A stretch of 13,192 bases of DNA from RGIG5675 sp050943435 (GTDB lineage: Bacteria > Bacillota > Clostridia > Oscillospirales > Ruminococcaceae), in NCBI GenBank assembly GCA_050943435.1, contig JBMNPE010000042.1, positions 1 to 13,192 of the forward strand, read 5' to 3'. Under the pieces are notes generated by a model. It saw only the letters and a program-made list of their open reading frames with translations, did no database searches and was not told the DNA's origin. How positions within the stretch are numbered: position 1 is the stretch's first letter; every line of letters begins with the position of its first letter. The position numbers and the translations under genes were made by a program. Below are positions 6,768 through 13,192 of the stretch, one piece after another.

Positions 6768-6887
6768 TTCTCTTTTAGGATATCCCGCCAAGACGTCTGC
6801 GGCCACTTTAGAACCCGTCATAGCGACGGCGGGTAAATCCGAGTGGTAGTTTCCGGCTTCCGTCATCCCATGCGGGACGGCCTGCAC
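6768..6887 (-). pseudogene. Possible C-terminal remnant of an FAD-dependent oxidoreductase
   Basis: Within the 266-base stretch between the HAD gene and the DUF1292 gene, one minus-strand frame gives a protein-like segment of about 40 residues. It contains VPHGMTEAGNYHSDLPAVAM followed by TGSKVAADVLAGYPKREE. The glycine-rich turn, LP-Ala pattern and final amphipathic helix loosely resemble the C-terminal FAD-contacting end of phytoene-desaturase-like and related NAD(P)/FAD oxidoreductases. The frame is closed by a TAA 24 bases upstream of the segment, has no ribosome site, and runs on through the opposite-strand terminator into the HAD gene. It may be the tail of a deleted gene, or chance. 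The rest of 6763-6972 shows no gene. Confidence 0.3.
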
Positions 6888-6972
6888 TCCGCTGCCAGAT
6901 AAGGAATCCCTGTTTTAAAGTGTTGTGGGGTTAAAAAAGGCCGCAACAAATCTATCAGGGCAGGATATCCTC

Positions 6973-7335
6973 TCAGTCTTTGTCCCCGTCTTCATCAAAG
7001 TCATCGTCGTCTTCGATGTCGTAGATGTCTCCGAGCCTGTCCTTGAATATGTCGGAGATCTCCTCGAATTCATCGTCGTCTTCGATGAGCTCCAGCACTT
7101 CCTGTCCGCCTTCCTCCTCTACGATCTTCATGATCACGAGGTTTCCGTCGGATTCGAGCGCCTCTTCCGGAGTTTCGGGGTCCGTTATAAGAGCAACATA
7201 CGTGATTCCGTTCTTTTCGAGGGTGTCCACAAGCTCGAACTGATGCTCGACGCCGTCCTCGTCAGTGAGGGTTATGGGGTCAATCGTGAAATCCTCGTCG
7301 TCGGCATAATAGTCGCTGAATTTCTTGTCTGCCAT
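6973..7335 (-). CDS. DUF1292 family protein (YrzB-like), very acidic
   Basis: 120 residues starting MADKKFSDYY. ATG 7335 is preceded by AGAGGT about 6 bases upstream; an upstream in-frame extension has no ribosome site. The core (about 17-100) fits DUF1292, a small Firmicutes family of unknown function: the motif region TLTDEDGVEHQFELVDTLE, then YVALI followed by a Glu/Pro loop, then VIMKIVEEE. The C-terminus (107-120) is almost entirely Asp and Glu. In many Firmicutes this gene sits with ruvX (yrrF) and alaS-region genes; here it stands alone, with its own predicted promoter and the cyclophilin gene divergent. Function unknown. Confidence 0.88.
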   Translation of the reverse strand: MADKKFSDYYADDEDFTIDPITLTDEDGVEHQFELVDTLEKNGITYVALITDPETPEEALESDGNLVIMKIVEEEGGQEVLELIEDDDEFEEISDIFKDRLGDIYDIEDDDDFDEDGDKD

Positions 7336-7375
7336 CTGGATACCTCTAACTTTTAACGGCACCTGCCGCTCTTTG

Positions 7376-7404
7376 ACTATATTTTTACATAATTCTGCCG
7401 GAAA
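7376..7404 (-). promoter_or_regulatory. Possible promoter of the DUF1292 gene
   Basis: Minus-strand TATAGT (7381-7376) matches the -10 consensus at five of six bases and lies 17 bases after TTTCCG (7404-7399), a weak -35. The leader would be about 35 bases and includes a small CGGCA-GG-TGCCG-type inverted repeat just before the ribosome site. Confidence 0.4.
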
Positions 7405-7475
7405 TTCAACATACGTGGACCCCGAAGTACAGCAATGTGCACATCTGCTGGAAAATGGCAGCTCTGCCCCTGCTG

Positions 7476-7505
7476 GTGACATCACTGGCAGGCATGGATT
7501 ATAAT
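7476..7505 (+). promoter_or_regulatory. Probable promoter of the cyclophilin lipoprotein gene
   Basis: A perfect TATAAT at 7500-7505 follows GTGACA (7476-7481, five of six consensus bases) with 18 bases between. The predicted start near 7512 leaves a leader of about 40 bases. The -35 box is embedded in GTGA-CA-TCAC (7476-7485), a short inverted repeat that could be an operator. Confidence 0.6.
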
Positions 7506-7551
7506 ATGGATATTATTTAATCGGACCCTGTCCCCTATCGGAGGTGCTGAT

Positions 7552-8262
7552 ATGCTCAAAAAGATTCTTTCCGGAATCCTGTGCGCTGCAATGCTCTTCT
7601 GCCTCGCGGCCTGCGGAAGCTCCGGGAGCGGAACCTCTGCATCCGAGTCGACAATAGCACAGCTCGACGCCCCTGCGGAGGGCGATGTCATGGCCACCAT
7701 CTCCACCACCAAGGGGGACATCACCATAAAGCTTTTCAGGGATGTAGCTCCGAAGGCCGTGGAAAACTTCTGCACTCTTGCAAACAGCGGGTATTACGAC
7801 GATGTCACTTTCCACAAGGTCATCCAGGACTTCGTCATCCAGGCGGGCGACCCGACCGGCACGGGCACAGGCGGGGAGAGCTGCTACGGGGGGTACTTCG
7901 AGGACGAGCTGTCCACGGAGCTCCACAATTTCCAGGGTGCCGTGGGAATGGCCAATTCAGGGGCTGACACCAACGGAAGCCAGTTTTATATCGTCTGCGG
8001 GACGGAAGTCAGCGACGACGTCGTCACCATGATGCAGGAGGCCGGCTATTCAGACGACATTATCGAGGCATACAGGGAAAACGGCGGCCTGCCTCAGCTT
8101 GACCTCAGATACACTGTCTTCGGGCAGGTCGTATCGGGCATGAACGTCGTCTATGAGATATCCGGCGTAAAGGTCGATTCAGACTACAGGCCCGTAAAGG
8201 ACGTCAAGATCAAATCAATAACGATCTACTACTACGGCTCGGAGGATTCTTCCGGAAGCTGA
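7552..8262 (+). CDS. Cyclophilin-type peptidyl-prolyl isomerase, surface lipoprotein
   Basis: 236 residues. A lipoprotein signal (MLKKILSGIL then a hydrophobic core) ends in LAAC with the lipidated Cys at 21, followed by a Gly/Ser-rich linker to about residue 40. The protein should be anchored to the outer face of the membrane, where it would help exported proteins fold. The cyclophilin domain (about 45-230) shows VENFCTL, FHKVIQDFVIQAGDPTGTG at 87-105, GAVGMANSG around 129-137, SQFYI at 143-147 and TVFGQVVSGM near 178-187. The catalytic Arg of the usual FHR motif is Lys89 here. About 25 extra residues around 152-175 form an acidic insertion before the TVFG strand. GGAGGTG lies 5 bases before the ATG. 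The gene stands alone with its own promoter. Confidence 0.93.
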   Translation: MLKKILSGILCAAMLFCLAACGSSGSGTSASESTIAQLDAPAEGDVMATISTTKGDITIKLFRDVAPKAVENFCTLANSGYYDDVTFHKVIQDFVIQAGDPTGTGTGGESCYGGYFEDELSTELHNFQGAVGMANSGADTNGSQFYIVCGTEVSDDVVTMMQEAGYSDDIIEAYRENGGLPQLDLRYTVFGQVVSGMNVVYEISGVKVDSDYRPVKDVKIKSITIYYYGSEDSSGS

Positions 8263-8293
8263 ACGAAGGATCCGGGGAAATACAGCGATAATT

Positions 8294-8319
8294 AATGGCG
8301 GGGAAATTTCCCCGCCATT
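8294..8319. terminator. Perfect 26-bp palindrome between convergent genes; probable bidirectional terminator
   Basis: AATGGCGGGG-AAATTT-CCCCGCCATT is a perfect inverted repeat lying 31 bases after the cyclophilin stop and 21 bases after the adenine deaminase stop read from the other side. The stem is very GC-rich. The trailing sequence is only moderately T-rich on either strand (ATTTCTC on plus, ATTAATTAT on minus), so it is a weaker match to the intrinsic terminator model than the one at 6727-6762. Confidence 0.65.
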
Positions 8320-8340
8320 TCTCATGTCTTCAACTGCAGT

Positions 8341-10056
8341 TCAGCCCTCGTCCGCAAACAGGGGCACTATTCTCTGCTTCCTGACGTCCACCAGCCCCTT
8401 GTCAGTGACCTTGAGCTCCGGCGATACGGTGAGCGAAATTACGCACAGGCTCATAATCGGGGAGGGATGCACATATCCGAGGCTTCTCATCGCGTCAACG
8501 ACTGCTCCGAGATCCCTGCCTACCGCAGCAGCCCCGTGCCTGCTCATTATTCCTCCCACCGGGAGGGCAATCTCAGCAATCACTTTTCCGTCCTCTGCGA
8601 CTGCAATTCCGCCTCCGAGCTCCCTCACGCGGTTTGCTGCAGCTGCCATGTCCCTCTTGTCTGCGCCTGCGACCAGCAGGTTGTGGTTGTCATGGCTGTA
8701 TGTGCTCGCGACTGCACCGCGCTTGTGGCAGGACCCTCCGAGGAATCCGTATCCTCGCGCTCCGGAGCCCGTGTATCTGTCGAAGACCGCGGCGAGATTC
8801 CAGCCGCTGCCCTCCCACATGAGTTCGCCGTCTTTCACGTCCATTTCGGCCTCTCCGGCCTCCGTGGACGTCCTTTCGGGGCTCACAGACATTGTTCTCA
8901 CCGTTCTCCTCGTGCCGCTGCACCTGATGGTGAAGTCGTCCTCTGTAAGCCTCCCCAGCTTTACAGTGTCCATAAATTCCTTCGGGAAGCTGTATGTCTT
9001 CCCCGGGTCGCCGGTCATGCCGCTGTTCCACATGAGCCTTCCCCTCTTGTATACAGCGGATGGCCTGAATGCCTCGTCCTCCTCGAGAACCACCAGATCC
9101 GCGAGAAGCCCGGGTTTTATTTCACCCCTGTCCCGGAGGAGCATTCTCTCGGCTGGGACCCAGGTCGCGGACCTTATCGCGTCGTTTCTCGGGAATCCGC
9201 ACTTGATGGCGAGCCTCACGAGCCTGTCGAGGGCCCCGTCGGAAGCCAGCGTATCGGCCATCTGGTCGTCTGTAACTATTGCGGTCCTTATAGACAGGCC
9301 GTTCTCCCTCATGAACCTTATTATCTCTGGAGTCAGCGTCTTCTCCTGCAGCTCGACGAGCATCCCGTCGAACCACCTCTCCCTGAACTCCTCCAGGTCG
9401 TGCTCGGTGTGGTCCGAATCTATGCCTGCAAACACGAACTTTGCGAGGTCCAGCCCCTTGAGCCTCGGGCAGTGCCCTTCCACAGGCAGAAGAGGGGCAT
9501 CCTTCTTAAATTCCCTGACTATCCTGTTTGCCTTCCCGTCGGGCTCCGAAATCACGCTGCGGGCGTTCATCACTTCCCCGAGGCACCTGACCATGGGGTT
9601 CCTGCAGAGCTCTGCGACCTCGGCCTCGTCTATGGATCCTCCAGTGGTTTCGAGCCCTGAATTCGAGGCCGGCACGCTGCTCGGTATTCCGTAGAAGATG
9701 TCCATCGGGGCATCTTTCCCCGCCTCTATCATGGCAAGGACTCCCTTTACCCCGGAGACGTTCGCTATTTCGTGCGGTTCGCTCACCACGGTGGTGACGC
9801 CGTGCATGATCATCGCATCCGCGAATCCTCCGGGAGTCATGAGGGTGCTCTCTATATGCGTGTGGATGTCGACTAGCCCGGGGACTACCTGCCTGCCGCC
9901 CAGGCTCACGCACTGGCCGTACTGTATGTCGTCGGGGAGCTCTCCCCTGCAGGCTGCGCCTATCTTGTCCCCCGTTATGCCTATCCAGCCGTGGTAGAAC
10001 CTGTTGAAAGGCGTGTTGTAGAACCAGCAGTCTGTAAGTACGGTATCGAAGCGCAT
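8341..10056 (-). CDS. ade: Adenine deaminase
   Basis: 571 residues, close to the usual length of bacterial Ade (amidohydrolase superfamily). It converts adenine to hypoxanthine and ammonia in purine salvage. Metal-site motifs of the N-terminal barrel are visible: HTH at 65-67, VSEPHEIANVSG at 91-102, GHCPRLKG at 194-201, SDHTEHD at 214-220 and VTDDQMADT at 261-269. A small amidohydrolase strand domain (about 310-345) and the Ade-specific C-terminal domain (about 400-560, with YSHDNHNLLVAG) follow. The ATG at 10056 has AGGAGGG 4 bases upstream. It is the last gene of the right-hand cluster, 30 bases after rlmH. Some members of this family act on other purine-like rings, but the full-length match to Ade makes that unlikely. 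Confidence 0.96.
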   Translation of the reverse strand: MRFDTVLTDCWFYNTPFNRFYHGWIGITGDKIGAACRGELPDDIQYGQCVSLGGRQVVPGLVDIHTHIESTLMTPGGFADAMIMHGVTTVVSEPHEIANVSGVKGVLAMIEAGKDAPMDIFYGIPSSVPASNSGLETTGGSIDEAEVAELCRNPMVRCLGEVMNARSVISEPDGKANRIVREFKKDAPLLPVEGHCPRLKGLDLAKFVFAGIDSDHTEHDLEEFRERWFDGMLVELQEKTLTPEIIRFMRENGLSIRTAIVTDDQMADTLASDGALDRLVRLAIKCGFPRNDAIRSATWVPAERMLLRDRGEIKPGLLADLVVLEEDEAFRPSAVYKRGRLMWNSGMTGDPGKTYSFPKEFMDTVKLGRLTEDDFTIRCSGTRRTVRTMSVSPERTSTEAGEAEMDVKDGELMWEGSGWNLAAVFDRYTGSGARGYGFLGGSCHKRGAVASTYSHDNHNLLVAGADKRDMAAAANRVRELGGGIAVAEDGKVIAEIALPVGGIMSRHGAAAVGRDLGAVVDAMRSLGYVHPSPIMSLCVISLTVSPELKVTDKGLVDVRKQRIVPLFADEG

Positions 10057-10086
10057 TTTACCCTCCTGCCCTCAACAAGGGCTTTC

Positions 10087-10569
10087 TCACTTGTGATATT
10101 TTATCCCTGCGTTTATTGTACATGCCCTGTAGAGCTGTTCCGCAAGCATAAGCCTTGCCAGCTGGTGCGGAAAAGTCATGTCGGACATGGAAAGCCTGAG
10201 ATCGGCCTTATCCTTTACCCTGTCGCTGAGGCCGTATGAGCCTCCTATTATAAACACTGCCCTTCTGCCGGAGGGGTCCAGTGTCCTGAGGCCCTCCGCA
10301 AGCTCCTCGGAAGAGATCCTCTTTCCCTCTATGCACATTGCAGCGGTGTATCTCGGGGAAATGTCCGAGACGGCAGACAGGATCCTCCTGCCCTCCTCCT
10401 CAATCGAGCGGGCGATGTCCGCAGGGGATTCGGAGCGGAGCTTCTCCTCCTTTATTTCCACAGTTTCGAATCTGGCGAGTCCCGAAATGCGCCTCGAATA
10501 TTCCTCGAACCCATCCCTGAGGAATCCGGAGTGCATCTGTCCAACCGCCACGATCACGATGCTGTTCAA
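10087..10569 (-). CDS. rlmH: 23S rRNA (pseudouridine1915-N3)-methyltransferase RlmH
   Basis: 160 residues when started at TTG 10569, matching the very constant RlmH length of about 159. The enzyme is a small SPOUT-class dimer that methylates pseudouridine 1915 in helix 69 of 23S rRNA on the assembled 70S ribosome. Signature: FIIGGSYGLSD at 106-116 (SAM-binding knot), LSMSDMTFPHQLAR at 126-139, EQLYRA at 144-149 and the C-terminal YHK. The TTG start overlaps the stop of the upstream metallo-hydrolase gene as TTGA, with GGAAGGA about 10 bases before; longer in-frame starts would add residues with no family counterpart. Start-stop overlap implies coupled translation. Confidence 0.95.
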   Translation of the reverse strand: MNSIVIVAVGQMHSGFLRDGFEEYSRRISGLARFETVEIKEEKLRSESPADIARSIEEEGRRILSAVSDISPRYTAAMCIEGKRISSEELAEGLRTLDPSGRRAVFIIGGSYGLSDRVKDKADLRLSMSDMTFPHQLARLMLAEQLYRACTINAGIKYHK

Positions 10570-11345
10570 AATTCCATTGTCCTTCCCGGCTCCGATCTCG
10601 GGGCTGTCTGCACGTCCGCATGAAGTCCGTTTTCGGAGAGCATCCCGATGCACGTCTTGAGTGCCAGGGAAGGTGTGTTGTTTTCAGCGCTCAGGTGGGC
10701 CAGTTCTATGAACCTTGTCCCGGTCTCGGCAAGCCTCACTGCGGCTTCCGAGCTGTCAGTATTGGCGAGATGGCCCACATTTGAGAGTATCCTGCGCTTT
10801 AGCGGGAACGGATACGGCCCCGTCATCAGGAGTCCCTCGTCGTAATTGGATTCGATCACCACTGAGGAGCACCCTGCAAGGTTCCTCATGATCCCGTCGG
10901 TCATCTCACCTAGGTCCGTAGCTATCGCGCACGAGCCGGAGGGCCCGTCAAACCTGTATCCGGCGCAGTCCACGCTGTCGTGCGGGGTCCTGAATATCTT
11001 TATATCGAGTCCTGCCTCGGAAAAAGTGCTCTCAGGATCGAGAGGATTGAGGTCGGCCCCGGCCGGAACCAGGCGGTTCATGAGCAGGTAATTGAGCACC
11101 GCCCTCGGCCCGTATACCGGCATGCGGTAGTTCTTTAGGAAAGTCATGAGGCCGCTTATGTGGTCGGAATGCTCGTGCGTTATGAGCAGGGCACGTATCT
11201 CGGAGACGTCGATTCCGCATTCCCCGAGTTCCCTCACCGTATATCTGCAGCTCCTGCCCATGTCCACGAGAAGCCTTCCGCCCGTTCCCGTGACCACGGT
11301 GCAGTTTCCGGAAGAGCCGCTGTAAAGTGTCCTTATCTCCGGCAT
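10566..11345 (-). CDS. WalJ/YycJ-like MBL-fold metallo-hydrolase
   Basis: 259 residues from ATG 11345, which has GGAGAGG 6 bases upstream; a GTG five codons earlier lacks a site. The metallo-beta-lactamase fold starts with the YycJ hallmark LYSGSSGNC (7-15). Metal-binding residues: HEHSDH at 57-62, His122 in TPHDSVDCAG, Asp144 in ATDLGE, and His192 in NVGHLAN (189-195). ESNYDE at 165-170 is also typical. The B. subtilis relative belongs to the WalRK wall-stress region; a nuclease-like activity has been reported for some family members, so the cellular job is not settled. Here it lies between murA (25 bases) and rlmH (overlap). walJ and rlmH are also near each other in other Firmicutes. Confidence 0.9.
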   Translation of the reverse strand: MPEIRTLYSGSSGNCTVVTGTGGRLLVDMGRSCRYTVRELGECGIDVSEIRALLITHEHSDHISGLMTFLKNYRMPVYGPRAVLNYLLMNRLVPAGADLNPLDPESTFSEAGLDIKIFRTPHDSVDCAGYRFDGPSGSCAIATDLGEMTDGIMRNLAGCSSVVIESNYDEGLLMTGPYPFPLKRRILSNVGHLANTDSSEAAVRLAETGTRFIELAHLSAENNTPSLALKTCIGMLSENGLHADVQTAPRSEPGRTMEF

Positions 11346-11370
11346 ATTCCGCCTCTCCACACGAGAATGT

Positions 11371-12633
11371 TCATTCCGCGGTCTCCCTCACGATGTCGGC
11401 CCCGAGTCCGCTCAGCTTTTCGGTGAATTTCTCGTAGCCCCTGTCGATGTACTGCACGTCGGAAATCCTGCTTCTGCCTTCAGCCATGAGGGCTGCTATC
11501 ACTAGTGCTGCTCCGGCCCTCAGGTCGGTGGCCCTGACGTCGGCCCCCTGGAGGCCCTCAACGCCTTCTATGACGGCAACCTTTCCGTCTACCTGGATTT
11601 TTGCCCCCATCCTTCTCAGTTCCTCGGCATACTTGAACCTCGAATCCCAGATGCCCTCGGAAACTATGGAAGTGCCGTCGGCAACTGTGAGCAGGACTGA
11701 CATCTGGGGCTGCATGTCAGTTGGAAAGCCCGGATACGGCTTTGTGTTGATGTTTGTGCTGTAGAGCGCGCCGTGCCTGAAAATCCTGAGGGAGTCGTCT
11801 CCCTCCTCCACTTCGGCGCCGACTCTTATGAGCTTGTCTATTATCACGTCGAGATGCTTGGGGATGATGTCCTTTATCACTATATCCCCTCCGGTCCCGA
11901 CTGCCGCAGCCATGTAGGTCCCGGCTTCTATCTGGTCGGGAACCACGGAGTATTCCGAGGGATGGAGGTCCCTGGTCCCGCGGATCTTTATAGTGTCGGT
12001 ACCGGCTCCCCTGATGCTTCCTCCCATGGAATTGATGAAATTGGCCACATCGACTATATGGGGCTCCCTCGCGACGTTTTCGAGCACCGTAAGCCCGTCC
12101 GCAGTGGATGCTGCGAGCATTGCGTTGATCGTGGCCCCTACGGAAACCGTGTCGAAGAAGACCCTTGCCCCGTGAAGCCTTCCGGATTTCGCGGAGACCC
12201 TCACTATGCCGTGGTCCACCCTCCACTCGCATCCCATTGCCGTGAATGCCTTGAGATGCTGGTCTATGGGCCTCGGGCCGAGGTCGCAGCCTCCCGGGAG
12301 GGCTATGCTCGCCTCGCCGAATTTTGCGAGCATCACTCCCAGAAAATAATATGCCGCACGGAGCTTCCTGGCCTCATCGGCAGGGGGCTCCGCACTTGTC
12401 ACGCCGGAGGAGTCTATTACGACCCTGTTCCCGCTTGTCTCAATTTTCGCTCCGACAGTCTCGAGGATGCGCAGCATCCTCCTGACGTCCATTATTTCAG
12501 GCACATTGTCTATTATGCACGTGCCGCCCGATAGAATTGCGGCTGGAAGAATTGCGACGGCCGAGTTCTTTGCGCCGCAGATCTCGACCTCGCCTCTGAG
12601 CGGCTTTCCGCCGCTCACGATAAATCTGTCCAA
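11371..12633 (-). CDS. murA: UDP-N-acetylglucosamine 1-carboxyvinyltransferase MurA
   Basis: 420 residues, the standard length. It transfers enolpyruvate from PEP to UDP-GlcNAc in the cytoplasm, the first committed step of peptidoglycan synthesis. Catalytic residues are in place: Lys22-Asn23 in CGAKNS, the PEP-binding and fosfomycin-reactive Cys116 in LPGGCDLGPRPIDQH, Arg121, and Asp296 in PGFPTDMQPQ. Cys rather than Asp at 116 predicts fosfomycin sensitivity at the target level. The start is TTG 12633 (TTG GAC AGA TTT), with AGAGG 8 bases upstream; the family's N-terminus fits this start. The gene lies 17 bases after the M23 peptidase stop. Firmicutes often have two MurA paralogues, and which one this is cannot be told from the window. 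Confidence 0.96.
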   Translation of the reverse strand: MDRFIVSGGKPLRGEVEICGAKNSAVAILPAAILSGGTCIIDNVPEIMDVRRMLRILETVGAKIETSGNRVVIDSSGVTSAEPPADEARKLRAAYYFLGVMLAKFGEASIALPGGCDLGPRPIDQHLKAFTAMGCEWRVDHGIVRVSAKSGRLHGARVFFDTVSVGATINAMLAASTADGLTVLENVAREPHIVDVANFINSMGGSIRGAGTDTIKIRGTRDLHPSEYSVVPDQIEAGTYMAAAVGTGGDIVIKDIIPKHLDVIIDKLIRVGAEVEEGDDSLRIFRHGALYSTNINTKPYPGFPTDMQPQMSVLLTVADGTSIVSEGIWDSRFKYAEELRRMGAKIQVDGKVAVIEGVEGLQGADVRATDLRAGAALVIAALMAEGRSRISDVQYIDRGYEKFTEKLSGLGADIVRETAE

Positions 12634-12650
12634 TACAATATCCTCTGTTC

Positions 12651-13192
12651 CTAGAATATGAACGGTGCCGGGTCTATCTTAACATCATTCAGCCTGACCT
12701 CGAAGTGCAGGTGAGGTCCGGTTGAATTTCCGGTGGATCCGGAAAGTGCGATCAACTGGCCTTTCGTCACATTTTCCCCGACGCTTACAAGCAGCTGGCT
12801 GCAGTGTCCGTACAGCGTCTTAAGACCATTGCCATGGTCTATTATAATGTAATATCCGTATCCTGAGTCTGTCCACTGTGAAACTATTACAGTTCCGCTG
12901 TCTGCCGCATATATCGGCGACCCGGAGGCAATGGCTATGTCTATCCCGAGGTGGTACCCTGCCGTGTACCCCCTGCTTATGAACTGGTAATTCGGTGCAG
13001 GGAAGGCCATCGTTCCGCTGCCCGTGATGATTTCGCCGTCATAGGCCTTGCTTCCGACTGTGATGACCTCGTCCTGCGGCTCGACTGTCACGGTCTCGCT
13101 CACGGTCTCTCTCGAGACCTCGACTCCGTTCACGTACTGTATTTCCTCGGTGACTTCCTTCTCGCCGTTGACTCCTGCCTGGGTCACTATCG
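12651..13192 (-). CDS. G5 domain and M23 metallopeptidase, C-terminal part (cut by window edge)
   Basis: The frame is open through the right edge; the last 179 residues are visible. Counting from the first full codon (13190), residues 1-49 are the end of a G5 domain (NGVEVSRETVSE, then VTVEPQDEVITVGSK), a wall-surface module often paired with peptidases. The M23 (LytM-type) domain spans about 65-170 and keeps its zinc and catalytic residues: His80 and Asp84 in HLGID, His129 in LYGHCS, and His160/His162 in PHLHFE. It should be secreted or membrane-anchored and cut peptide cross-links of peptidoglycan. The N-terminal signal or membrane segment is outside the window. It stops with TAG 17 bases before the murA start, so wall cutting and wall precursor synthesis share a probable transcript. 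Confidence 0.93.
   Translation of the reverse strand, partial: IVTQAGVNGEKEVTEEIQYVNGVEVSRETVSETVTVEPQDEVITVGSKAYDGEIITGSGTMAFPAPNYQFISRGYTAGYHLGIDIAIASGSPIYAADSGTVIVSQWTDSGYGYYIIIDHGNGLKTLYGHCSQLLVSVGENVTKGQLIALSGSTGNSTGPHLHFEVRLNDVKIDPAPFIF

Noticed and set aside
6921..6948. Stem TGTTGTGG / CCGCAACA near the 3' end of the DUF1292 gene as a terminator
   Set aside because: Only 8 pairs with one wobble or mismatch and a 12-base loop; the T-run lies inside the loop rather than after the stem, so it does not fit an intrinsic terminator.
8324..9694. Long plus-strand open frames (456 and 397 codons) opposite the adenine deaminase gene
   Set aside because: They are antisense to a full-length, motif-complete ade; they have low-complexity Ser/Pro/His-rich translations, no ribosome site and no recognisable domain. 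Long shadow frames are expected in GC-rich DNA.
11773..12534. Plus-strand open frame of 253 codons opposite murA
   Set aside because: It is antisense to an intact MurA, has no start context and no family features.
1..13192. Defence system, prophage, CRISPR array, insertion sequence or novel multi-gene cassette
   Set aside because: Nearly every gene is a core housekeeping family, no spaced direct repeats, transposase, integrase or tRNA-linked attachment site was seen, and base and codon use look uniform across the window.

Overview
This window is a compact, gene-dense, GC-rich stretch of bacterial chromosome. Its gene content points to a Gram-positive Firmicute, probably class Clostridia: ftsEX with a coiled-coil secreted partner, DUF1292, a WalJ/YycJ-type hydrolase next to rlmH, a G5-M23 wall peptidase, type III pantothenate kinase and an ECF vitamin-transporter S component. 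AGG (Arg) and ATA (Ile) codons are very common despite the high GC. The family is uncertain; an Anaerovoracaceae/Family XIII-like lineage is only a guess. I see no mobile element, CRISPR array, tRNA or rRNA.

Left block (1-3850, minus strand). rsmA comes first, followed by a promoter and a probable operon of a PucR/CdaR-type regulator, ftsE, ftsX and the 5' end of an EnvC-like secreted coiled-coil protein. This would couple peptidoglycan hydrolase activation at the division site to a signal-responsive regulator. Two adjacent palindromes cover the predicted start site of this operon.

Middle-left block (about 3900-6762, plus strand). A divergent intergenic region with a 14-bp perfect palindrome separates rsmA from a four-gene run: dCMP deaminase, coaX, an ECF S component (probably for pantothenate) and a HAD phosphatase. 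The run closes with a strong intrinsic terminator. coaX and the transporter together suggest uptake and trapping of pantothenate for CoA.

Centre (6763-8340). A stretch with only a degraded-looking minus-strand coding remnant precedes a lone DUF1292 gene on the minus strand. Divergent to that is a secreted cyclophilin lipoprotein on the plus strand. A 26-bp perfect palindrome lies between the cyclophilin gene and the convergent adenine deaminase gene.

Right block (8341-13192, minus strand). This is a tightly spaced probable operon read right to left: G5-M23 peptidase (cut by the window edge), murA, walJ-like metallo-hydrolase, rlmH and adenine deaminase. It mixes wall synthesis and remodelling, ribosome modification and purine salvage. 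murA and rlmH both appear to use TTG starts. Most genes here are well-known families. The least explained items are the PucR-ftsEX linkage with its operator-like palindromes, the palindrome in the divergent region, and the coding remnant near 6.8 kb.
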